Source: JBIOJM01 sp044450785
GTDB taxonomy: Bacteria; Planctomycetota; Planctomycetia; Isosphaerales; Isosphaeraceae
Reading direction: 5' to 3'
Assembly: GCA_044450785.1 (NCBI GenBank)
Contig: JBIOJM010000369.1
Coordinates: forward strand, 1 to 9,788
DNA length: 9,788 bases
The position numbers and the translations under genes are program-made. The notes below the pieces were generated by a model. That model had not been told where the DNA came from. It did not search any database and saw only the letters and a list, made by a program, of their open reading frames with translations. Numbering within the stretch: position 1 is the stretch's first letter; each line of letters begins with the position of its first letter. This document shows, in pieces, positions 1-6,214 of this stretch.

Positions 1-576
1 CACCAGAAGCACGATGAACCAGCTCAGCAGCACCAGGGCGACCGAGGCGCCGTAGGTTTTCCAGTGATCGCCCATGCCGTTGCCGAGCATCTCCGCCAGC
101 ATCAATGAATTCGACAGCTTCGGGTTGGCGAGGACCAAGAGCCCCAGGAAGAGCGCGGGCTCGGCCAGGCAGGCGAAGGTCACTTCGCGCGCCGCCCCCA
201 TCCCCTCGAAGGCCGAACCGGTGTCGAGCGCCGCCGCCGCCGTGAAGAAGCGTCCCAGCCCGAGCAGATAAGCCAGCAGGATCAGATCGCCGGTGAACGA
301 GATCGGCGCCGTCGCGCCCACCAGCGGAATCAGCAGCACGACGAGCAACGCCGTCACCAGGGCAACCACCGGCCCGGCCCGGAACACCCAGGTCGTCGTC
401 GTGCTGAAGACCGAGCCTTTCTGAAAGAGCTTGATGAGATCGTAATACGGCTGCAACACCGGCGGCCCCACCCGGCCGGCGAACAGGGCCTTGGTCTTGG
501 CGATCAAGCCCAGGAGCAAAGGCGGCAAGCCGAGCGCCAGGAGGACATGGACTGCGTCATGAAAGATCGTTTCCAT
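1..576 (-). CDS. hyfC: HyfC/HycD-like (NuoH-type) membrane subunit, partial (C-terminus beyond window)
   Basis: The first 192 residues of a NuoH-type subunit, the membrane anchor that joins the peripheral redox arm to the antiporter-like subunits in complex I and in group 4 hydrogenases. No stop occurs in frame down to base 1, so the C-terminus lies to the left. Recognition rests on the segments AGRVGPPVLQPYYDLIKLFQ (residues 33-52), GDLILLAYLLGLGRFF (about 95-110) and LDTGSAFEGMGAARE (about 116-130), which line up with what I recall of E. coli HycD/HyfC (RRGP..LQ.Y.DI.KL, DLITLLYLFAIARFF, LDTGSPFTAIGASRE). Hydrophobic segments near residues 10-25, 68-90, 96-115, 131-150 and 175-192 fit a multi-pass membrane protein. 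The ATG at 574-576 has a near-perfect Shine-Dalgarno sequence overlapping the stop of the upstream HyfB-like gene. The Hyf/Hyc/Ehr branch fits better than NuoH of a standard Nuo operon because two HyfB-like genes precede it. Family assignment is strong; the exact complex is unresolved. Confidence 0.9.
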   Translation of the reverse strand, partial: METIFHDAVHVLLALGLPPLLLGLIAKTKALFAGRVGPPVLQPYYDLIKLFQKGSVFSTTTTWVFRAGPVVALVTALLVVLLIPLVGATAPISFTGDLILLAYLLGLGRFFTAAAALDTGSAFEGMGAAREVTFACLAEPALFLGLLVLANPKLSNSLMLAEMLGNGMGDHWKTYGASVALVLLSWFIVLLV

Positions 577-580
577 CACG

Positions 581-588
581 TCCCTCCT
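581..588 (-). promoter_or_regulatory. Shine-Dalgarno of the hyfC-like gene, overlapping the upstream stop codon
   Basis: On the minus strand AGGAGGGA precedes the ATG at 576 with 6 nt after AGGAGG. It shares bases with the TAG stop (589-587) of the preceding gene, so a ribosome finishing hyfB would sit on this site. It fixes the hyfC start and argues for coupled translation. Confidence 0.75.
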
Positions 589-2566
589 AACGCCAGAGCA
601 GCAGGGCGATCAGGGCGAGGAAGATGTACAGCAGGTAGGTCTGGATGTTTCCGTGCTGGAAAACCCGGAACCAGGAGAACACCCATGCCGTGAAATGGAA
701 CGTCGGCAGCACGATTTCGTCGAGCACCGCGTCGGGCACCTCACTGTGGAAACAGGTCTCTCGTGGGAACAGGGGCAAATCCTGGGGCCGGTGTGTGTGC
801 GGGCGAAGCACCCAGCCGAACATTCCGACCAGCATCTGCGCAAAGGACGATGAAGTGTACTGCATCCGGGGGGTGGGCGCCACGTAGCCGCAACCCCAGG
901 TGACGCCTTCCTCAACAACACGGCGATCGAGCCGCGTCCACAGGATGGCGGCGCCGAGCAGCAGTGCGACGATCAAGAGCAGGCCCATGACGGTGATCCA
1001 CATCAGAGGGGCCAGCGTGGCGAGGCGAGGGCCCGCGTCTTTCAAGTTGGGTGCCCAGGCCGAGACTCCTTGCTGGAGAATGGGGGCAATCAGGAGCGGG
1101 GCCAGCCCGATCAGGAGGCAGCAGGCAACCAGCACGCCCATCGGTGCGAGCATGCTCGGCGGAGATTCATGGGCGTGCCGGGCGTGTTCCGACCGGGCTG
1201 TCCCGAGGAAGACCGCCCCGTACGCCTTCACGAAGCACGCCGCGGCCAGAACGCCGATCAGGGCCAGTGCCGGGGCGGCAAACGATGCGCCGGCGAACGA
1301 GCTCCGCTCCCCATTCATGAGAGTGCCGAACAGGCCGAGGTAAATCAGGAACTCGCTGACGAAGCCGTTCAGGGGCGGCAGGCCACAGATCGCGACCGCC
1401 CCGACCTGGAAACAGAGGGAAGTCCGCGGCATCATCTTGGCCAGACCGCCCAGGTGGTCGATCTCGCGGGTGTGGGCGGCGTGGATGACTGAGCCGGCAC
1501 TCAAGAACAGCAGGGACTTGAACAGCGCGTGGTTCCAGACGTGCAACAGGGCGCCGCCCAGGCCGAGGACGACCCAATCGGCGCGGTCCAGCGAGCGGCC
1601 GATCAGGGCCAGGCCGAGGCCCATGACGATGATGCCGATATTCTCGATGCTGTGATAGGCCAAGAGGCGCTTCAGGTCGTGCTGGCCGATGGCGAAGGCG
1701 ACACCCAGGACACCTGAGGCCACGCCCAGCGCCAGGAGGATGATTCCCCATTCTCGTGGCGGGTGGGGTAGGAATGATGTGATCCGCACCAGTCCATAAA
1801 TGCCCATCTTGATCAGTACGCCGGACATGATCGCCGACACGTGGCTGGGCGCCATCGCATGCGCGCTGGGCAGCCAGATATGCAGCGGCATGATGGCGGC
1901 TTTAAGTCCGAAACCCACCAGAGCGAGAACGAAGATCGCCGTCGCCGCGCCGGGACGCAGAGTCTCCTGGTTCAAAGGGCCGAGCGTGAAGGAACCGCTG
2001 ACGGCATGAAGCGACGCGAAAAGGGCAAAAAGGGACAGGGTCGCCACGTGGGTCGCCACCAGGTAGAGCCAGCCAGCTTCGCGGACCTCCTTTTCGTGGT
2101 CTTCCGTGGCGACCAGGAAGAAGGCCGAGAGTGCCATGATCTCCCAGCCGAACAGAAATAAGATGCTGTTGCGGGCAATTACGAGGAGTGCCATGCCGGC
2201 GGTCAGGGTGCCGTAGAACAACCGCAGTTTCCGACCATTCTGGGGATGCTCCGTCTGCTTCCAATAGCCCAGGCCGTAGATGTTGCCCAGCAGCGAGATC
2301 AGGAAGACCGGCACGAGGAAGATCGCCGACAGGCCGTCGATGGCCACATTGAACTCAGCACCAGGCAGGGACCACTGCAACACGATCGGCTGGCTTTCTC
2401 CGGTCGCCCAGAACCAGACGACGCCCCCCAGGCCGAGTGCTGACCCGAGCACGGCAAGGAACGTGGTCACCCACTGTCCGGTCATCGAGATCCGCTTGAG
2501 AAGAAGGCCGGGGAGCCCGCTCGACGCGGCCATGATGATTCCCAGGAGCACCAGCGATTCGCTCAT
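587..2566 (-). CDS. hyfB: HyfB-like proton-conducting membrane subunit, second copy (NuoL/M/N antiporter family)
   Basis: A 659-aa antiporter-like subunit of a Hyf/Hyc/Ehr-type complex, expected to move H+ or Na+ across the inner membrane. The proton_antipo_M core spans about residues 130-420. Visible key positions are the TM5 glutamate in GWEIMALSAFF (E142), the TM7 lysine in GFGLKAAIMPLHIWLPSAH (K222), K253 in LIKMG, H342/H346/K350 in LLHVWNHALFKS, and the TM12 charge in NGFVSEFLIY (E405). The C-terminus has the HyfB-type motif WGCGYVAPTPRMQYTSSSFA (558-577) and a final helix ending LALIALLLWR. The ATG at 2564-2566 overlaps the TGA of the upstream gene as ATGA, with GGTGGGG 6 nt before it; a GTG at 2576-2578 would add four residues but is less attractive. 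It is a paralogue of the gene before it, and its TM12 residue is Glu where that copy has Lys. Near-full family length; no frameshift seen. Confidence 0.93.
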   Translation of the reverse strand: MSESLVLLGIIMAASSGLPGLLLKRISMTGQWVTTFLAVLGSALGLGGVVWFWATGESQPIVLQWSLPGAEFNVAIDGLSAIFLVPVFLISLLGNIYGLGYWKQTEHPQNGRKLRLFYGTLTAGMALLVIARNSILFLFGWEIMALSAFFLVATEDHEKEVREAGWLYLVATHVATLSLFALFASLHAVSGSFTLGPLNQETLRPGAATAIFVLALVGFGLKAAIMPLHIWLPSAHAMAPSHVSAIMSGVLIKMGIYGLVRITSFLPHPPREWGIILLALGVASGVLGVAFAIGQHDLKRLLAYHSIENIGIIVMGLGLALIGRSLDRADWVVLGLGGALLHVWNHALFKSLLFLSAGSVIHAAHTREIDHLGGLAKMMPRTSLCFQVGAVAICGLPPLNGFVSEFLIYLGLFGTLMNGERSSFAGASFAAPALALIGVLAAACFVKAYGAVFLGTARSEHARHAHESPPSMLAPMGVLVACCLLIGLAPLLIAPILQQGVSAWAPNLKDAGPRLATLAPLMWITVMGLLLIVALLLGAAILWTRLDRRVVEEGVTWGCGYVAPTPRMQYTSSSFAQMLVGMFGWVLRPHTHRPQDLPLFPRETCFHSEVPDAVLDEIVLPTFHFTAWVFSWFRVFQHGNIQTYLLYIFLALIALLLWR

Positions 2567-4563
2567 GACGTACCCCACCAGCCGCGCAGGGACACCCAGG
2601 CCAGGGCCAGTACGACCATGAACATGATATAGACCAGGTAGGCGTGGATCTTTCCCTGTTGGAGGATTCGGAGCCGAGAAAATCGCTCCGCCCAGCGCCG
2701 AAAGAACGGATCGTACACCTTCTCGGTGAACGGGTCAGGACACTCCGACCTGAAGTCACCCTGGGAAGGAAACATGCCCCGGGGGGCCTGCCGGTTCTTT
2801 CGGGGCCGGAGGAAGCGCGGCAGCAACCGCTCGGCGATCATCTCCGCGAAAGACCGCCCCGTGTACTGCATGCGCACCGTCGGCTTGACGTATCCGCAAC
2901 CCCAGGTCGAACCTTCCGCCAGCGCGGTCCTGCGCAGCAGGACCGAGAACACGAGCGCCACTGCCCCGAAGGCCATGAGCGTCAAGGCGTTGATGTTGCC
3001 AATCAAGTGGAGCGGGGCTTGTGAGGATTCGAGCTCCTGCAGAGCATGACCAGCGTCTCCGCCGAGAACCTGATCCAATACCCCCGGCATCAAGCCGGCG
3101 ACCCGCTGTGGAACGACCGCCACGGTGAGGCAAAGGAAGACCAGGAGGGCCATCGGCCCGAGCATCCAGGGTGAGGATTCGTGGGCGTGCGCGGCGGCTT
3201 CGCTGCGCGGTGAACCCAGCAGCACGATGCCCGTCAAACGGACGAAGGCAATCGCGGCCAGACCGCCGATCAGGGCAAGGAGGCTGACGGCCAGCAGAGG
3301 AATGAGGCCGCGGCCGCCGTCGGTTGCGAACCCCCACTTCATGAGGCTCAAGTAGATCAGCCACTTGCTGACGAAGCCGTTTGAGGGCGGCAGGGCGGCG
3401 ATGGCCACGGCCCCGATCATCATGGCGCCGCCGGTCCAGGGCATCCTCTTGATCAATCCGCCCAGCTTTTCCATGTCCTTGGTGCCGGTCCCATGCAAGA
3501 CGCTGCCGGCGGCGAAGAACATCAGGCCTTTCATGAGGGTGTGGTTCCAGATATGGAGCAAGCCGGCGGTCATCCCCAGCACGGCGACCGCGGGCATGCT
3601 GCTGGCCCATCCCCAGAGCCCCACGCCCAGCGCCAGGCCGATCAACCCCATGTTCTCGATGCTGGAATAGGCCAGCACGCGTTTGATGTCGCGCTGTTGC
3701 AGGGCCAGCGAGATGCCGACGATGGCCGTGAGCAAGCCGAGAGCGGACAGCGTCAGCCCCCACCAGGGAGCGGGTTGGCCCAGGAAGGTCAGGACGCGCA
3801 ACAGCCCGTAGAGGCCCATCTTGATCATCACGCCTGACATCAAGGCGGAGACATGCGAGGGAGCGGCTGGATGGGCTTCGGGCAGCCAGACGTGGAAGGG
3901 AACAAAGCCTGCTTTTGCTCCAAAGCCAATGAGAGCGAGCACGAAGAGCAGTCCGGACCAGCCTGGATCCAGGGCCGGCATCGTGTGGAATGCGTCGAAA
4001 TCCAGACTACCGGCGTGGCGGCCCAGGAGCACGAACGTCGCGACGAGGAAAACCACTCCCAGGTGGGTCGCAACCAGATAGATCCAACCAGCCCGACGCG
4101 CCTCCGGCTCTTCGTGTTCGAACGTCACGAGGAAGTAAGCGGACAGCGACATGACCTCCCAGGCCATCAGGAACAAGATCACGGTTCGAGCGATCAAGAC
4201 CATGACCATTCCGGCCACGAACAGGTTGAAGAAGAACCAGGAACTGCCGATCGACTTCCTGCCGCGGTAGGGGAGCAGATAGCTACCACCATAAATCGCG
4301 GCGAGGGCAGACAGGCCCAGGACCGGCAGCAGAAAGAAGGCGCTCAGGGCGTCCAACCCAACGTAAAAAGCCCCGTGGGGAGCATCCCAGGCAACACGCA
4401 CCGACCGGGATGGGCCTCCGAACAAGATGCTCAGGGTTGGAATCAGTCCAAGCGCGCACCAGACGGCGGCACCGCCCGCACCGAGCACCGTTGACAAAGC
4501 CGAACGGGAGCCGCTGGCTCGCCCACCATCCGGAGACAAATTGGATTCAGCCATGACATCCAT
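2563..4563 (-). CDS. hyfB: HyfB-like proton-conducting membrane subunit, first copy (NuoL/M/N antiporter family)
   Basis: A 666-aa antiporter-like subunit, the first of two tandem paralogues. Landmarks are MAWEVMSLSAYFLV with the TM5 Glu (E136), GFGAKAGFVPFHVWLPEAHP with the TM7 Lys (K217), IKMG (K248), the block around K294 (DIKRVLAYSSIENMG), LLHIWNHTLMKGLMFF (H337, H341, K345) and NGFVSKWLIYLS with K400 on TM12. The C-terminal motif STWGCGYVKPTVRMQYTGRS (552-571) and the last hydrophobic helix (about 641-658) match the second copy. ATGs at 4563 and 4554 (M4) are both possible; neither has an ideal Shine-Dalgarno, though GAGGAA lies about 13 nt upstream within the end of the preceding gene. 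The gap to that gene is 9 nt. MrpA/MrpD-like antiporters are the main alternative, but the WGCGY..PT.RMQYT tail and the hyfC neighbour favour Hyf/Ehr. Confidence 0.93.
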   Translation of the reverse strand: MDVMAESNLSPDGGRASGSRSALSTVLGAGGAAVWCALGLIPTLSILFGGPSRSVRVAWDAPHGAFYVGLDALSAFFLLPVLGLSALAAIYGGSYLLPYRGRKSIGSSWFFFNLFVAGMVMVLIARTVILFLMAWEVMSLSAYFLVTFEHEEPEARRAGWIYLVATHLGVVFLVATFVLLGRHAGSLDFDAFHTMPALDPGWSGLLFVLALIGFGAKAGFVPFHVWLPEAHPAAPSHVSALMSGVMIKMGLYGLLRVLTFLGQPAPWWGLTLSALGLLTAIVGISLALQQRDIKRVLAYSSIENMGLIGLALGVGLWGWASSMPAVAVLGMTAGLLHIWNHTLMKGLMFFAAGSVLHGTGTKDMEKLGGLIKRMPWTGGAMMIGAVAIAALPPSNGFVSKWLIYLSLMKWGFATDGGRGLIPLLAVSLLALIGGLAAIAFVRLTGIVLLGSPRSEAAAHAHESSPWMLGPMALLVFLCLTVAVVPQRVAGLMPGVLDQVLGGDAGHALQELESSQAPLHLIGNINALTLMAFGAVALVFSVLLRRTALAEGSTWGCGYVKPTVRMQYTGRSFAEMIAERLLPRFLRPRKNRQAPRGMFPSQGDFRSECPDPFTEKVYDPFFRRWAERFSRLRILQQGKIHAYLVYIMFMVVLALAWVSLRGWWGTS

Positions 4564-4572
4564 GCGACTGGT

Positions 4573-5271
4573 TCATTTCCTCGATTCGACGGCAGGCGCG
4601 GCCAGGGAGGCTTCGACACGTCGTGCTTCGCGCATGATGTCTTCGCGCCGACCTCGGCGGATCACGACGGCCTTGAACTTGTCGTCGTGCAGGGCGAACG
4701 AGAGCCGCGAGAGCATCCGCAGATGGCTCCGAATGGTTGGGCAGATGAGCGAAAAGAGGACCTGCACGGGTTTGCCGTCAAGTGCTCCGAAGTCGACGGG
4801 CCGCTCGAGGAAACCGAGTGTGACCATCGGTTGTTCGACGTGGAGGACGATGGGGTTTCGAACGTGCGGCAGCGCGACGCCGTCGCCGATTGCCGTGGTT
4901 GCCGAAGCCTCCCGGGCCAGAAAGAGCCGCAAGAGCAACTCGCGGTCGACGCGATCCGGCAGTGGCAGGACCTGGACGAGGGCCCGCATGGCGCCGTCCT
5001 TGTTGGTGTCCTTGAGCCCGTGGAAGATTCCGCCAACCTCGAGCGCCTTCACCAGGCTCGGGCTCGACTCGTCTTCCGCCTCGAGGTGGTCGAACACCTC
5101 CACGGAGACCTTGATCCCGTTGGCCGTGGCCCACTCGAGCAAGTCAACCCGGTGGAAGCGATACTGGCCGCCCACGTGCTGGGAAGGTAGTCCCCGCTGA
5201 TTGATCCAGCGAGTCACCGTGGACTCCGACACGTTGAGGAATTTGCTCACGTCCCGAACCGTCAATTGCAT
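4573..5271 (-). CDS. HTH (excisionase/MerR-like) - PTS EIIA(Ntr)-like fusion, likely regulator of the hyf-like operon
   Basis: A 232-aa cytoplasmic two-domain protein. Residues 1-50 form an excisionase-type winged HTH (MQLTVRDVSKFLNVSESTVT, then RWINQRGLP, GGQYRFHRVDLLEW). Residues about 70-220 form a PTS EIIA type-2 / PtsN-like domain: the phosphorylation-site motif GDGVALPHVRNP places the active His at H136, and CPTIRSHLRMLSRLSFAL matches the second conserved helix around H183. EIIA(Ntr) proteins are phosphorylated by PTS phosphocarriers and act mainly as regulators. The inferred role is to link PTS phosphorylation state to expression of the downstream ion-pumping complex. The start at 5271 is chosen because GGAGAGGG sits just upstream and the HTH begins at once; the open frame continues to an ATG at 5391, but those 40 residues match no domain and lack a ribosome site. 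It is 9 nt from the next gene. Operon targets and effectors are not shown by the sequence. Confidence 0.88.
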   Translation of the reverse strand: MQLTVRDVSKFLNVSESTVTRWINQRGLPSQHVGGQYRFHRVDLLEWATANGIKVSVEVFDHLEAEDESSPSLVKALEVGGIFHGLKDTNKDGAMRALVQVLPLPDRVDRELLLRLFLAREASATTAIGDGVALPHVRNPIVLHVEQPMVTLGFLERPVDFGALDGKPVQVLFSLICPTIRSHLRMLSRLSFALHDDKFKAVVIRRGRREDIMREARRVEASLAAPAVESRK

Positions 5272-5463
5272 CGCCCTCTCCAGTCCCGTAGGAGAACCGT
5301 CGTCTGTGGCACGGAGCACAAAGGCGAGTTTGGCCATCAGGCGCGAGTGGGCCCGCGAGGTCGGGCTGGCGAACGTCAAGAGAGCGTCCACCGGCTTGCC
5401 ATCACAGGCGCCGTAGGCGATCGGCTGGTATCAATTCACCCGCGACTCGGTCGTTCTCGCCTT
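5272..5463. other. Gap upstream of the HTH-EIIA gene, no gene supported
   Basis: This stretch should hold the leader or promoter of the minus-strand operon. I saw minus-strand TTGACG (around 5376-5381) and TTGATA (around 5427-5432) but no convincing -10 box at 16-18 nt from either. The open frame extending the HTH-EIIA protein to 5391 is discounted for lack of a ribosome site. Confidence 0.4.
5274..5281 (-). promoter_or_regulatory. Shine-Dalgarno deciding the HTH-EIIA start
   Basis: Minus-strand GGAGAGGG lies 2 nt before the ATG at 5271 (6 nt when measured from the GGAG core). No comparable site precedes the in-frame ATGs at 5337 or 5391, so the shorter 232-aa protein is preferred. Confidence 0.6.
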
Positions 5464-5817
5464 TCAGCAACGAAGCTGGCAAAAACACTGGAGCTGATCG
5501 AGGGACCCGTCCCCGTGGGAAAACGTGACATACCCAGCGTCGCAAGCACGGTTTGACGAGACCGTGTTCAGACCGCCCGAGGGCGATGATACGTCGGAAT
5601 CGAGGTCACGCTCTTCTTCCTCCGACAGAGACTCCGTCACGTCATCACCGGTCGAGGAGAAGGGGATCGTATGATTGGTGGTGGCACGAATCTGGGGGGG
5701 GACATCCCTGCCAGTTCTGAGGAGCGTTGGGAAGCGAACCGGGAGGTCGGAGTGGCAACCCGTTGAAGGGACGGAACTCAATATCACGCCAAAAACGAGA
5801 GCAATCGCGAACATCAT
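5464..5817 (-). CDS. Possible small exported or lipoprotein-like ORF, unrecognised (117 aa)
   Basis: I do not recognise this protein. Its N-terminus MMFAIALVFGVILSSVPSTG, followed at once by Cys, resembles a short signal peptide with an imperfect lipobox (STG-C; the usual Leu/Val at -3 is Ser). The rest is hydrophilic with an acidic stretch, TESLSEEEERDLDSDV, around residues 68-83, and has four further Cys, three of them close to the C-terminus (CFCQLRC). No clear Shine-Dalgarno precedes the double ATG, and the DNA is AT-richer than the flanking genes, so it may be a chance ORF. If real, it lies upstream of and parallel to the HTH-EIIA gene, separated by about 190 nt. Confidence 0.3.
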   Translation of the reverse strand: MMFAIALVFGVILSSVPSTGCHSDLPVRFPTLLRTGRDVPPQIRATTNHTIPFSSTGDDVTESLSEEEERDLDSDVSSPSGGLNTVSSNRACDAGYVTFSHGDGSLDQLQCFCQLRC

Positions 5818-6124
5818 GGAACTTTTGGAGTCTCGAGAGTTCCTGATTGATCTGATTCCGTAGAACGATCAAGAATGACTCTGCGCGAGGAGAATTCTCC
5901 ACGGACAAACAAATCTATTCCAAACGATTCCGTTGGTCAACACCTGAAGTTGATGATGGTTACAGTTTACAATGCCGATCGGCCACGGAACGACTCCTCG
6001 TCCGAGGCAGCACTGCGCGAACTTCGTACGGTGGATGGAGGAATGGGCTGGATCGTCCCCGAATCGAATCCTGACAGTGTCGAGGTGACGATTTTCGGCG
6101 CAGGGTTGCCCGAGTTTTTGGTTC
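5818..6124. other. AT-richer intergenic stretch between divergent units
   Basis: Base composition is visibly closer to 50% GC than in the flanking genes. A plus-strand ORF at 5875-6237 crosses it (120 aa, no recognised domain, overlapping the ClC start) and a minus-strand ORF sits at 5645-5908; neither shows a domain, a ribosome site or convincing codon bias. A 12-bp palindrome at 5889-5900 is the only clear structure. Most likely a control region or decayed sequence. Confidence 0.45.
5889..5900. repeat. Perfect 12-bp palindrome (possible operator)
   Basis: GGAGAATTCTCC is its own reverse complement, and two further pairs (5886-5887 with 5902-5903) extend it after one mismatch. It sits between the two diverging transcription units, where a dimeric regulator could bind. 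There is no direct evidence for binding. Confidence 0.35.
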
Positions 6125-6153
6125 TTGACACCCTGGATGGGTCAGGGGATAAC
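6125..6153 (+). promoter_or_regulatory. Sigma70-like promoter upstream of the ClC gene
   Basis: A consensus -35 box TTGACA (6125-6130) is followed after exactly 17 nt by GATAAC (6148-6153), which matches TATAAT at four of six positions. The predicted transcript would begin near 6160 and leave a leader of about 55 nt before the ATG at 6215. The -10 box lies within GGGGATAACCCC, a short GGGG/CCCC inverted repeat that could also bind a repressor. Confidence 0.5.
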
Positions 6154-6214
6154 CCCAAGGCATGCGATGCGGACCGCCGAAACTTCAAGGGCACTCGGAA
6201 GAGAAGGTTCCCAA

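Noticed and set aside
1167..1751. Minus-strand 194-aa ORF inside the second HyfB-like gene
   Set aside because: Same-strand frame shadow with low-complexity Arg/Pro composition.
2756..3763. Long minus-strand ORF (335 aa) inside the first HyfB-like gene
   Set aside because: Arg/Pro/Gly-rich out-of-frame shadow of the GC-rich real gene; no domain.
5272..5391. Extended N-terminus of the HTH-EIIA protein
   Set aside because: The extra 40 residues precede the HTH without homology, and only the ATG at 5271 has a Shine-Dalgarno.
6125..6214. Extended ClC N-terminus from the TTG at 6125
   Set aside because: It would overlap a consensus -35 box; the ATG at 6215 has a ribosome site and begins just before the family's usual N-terminal region.
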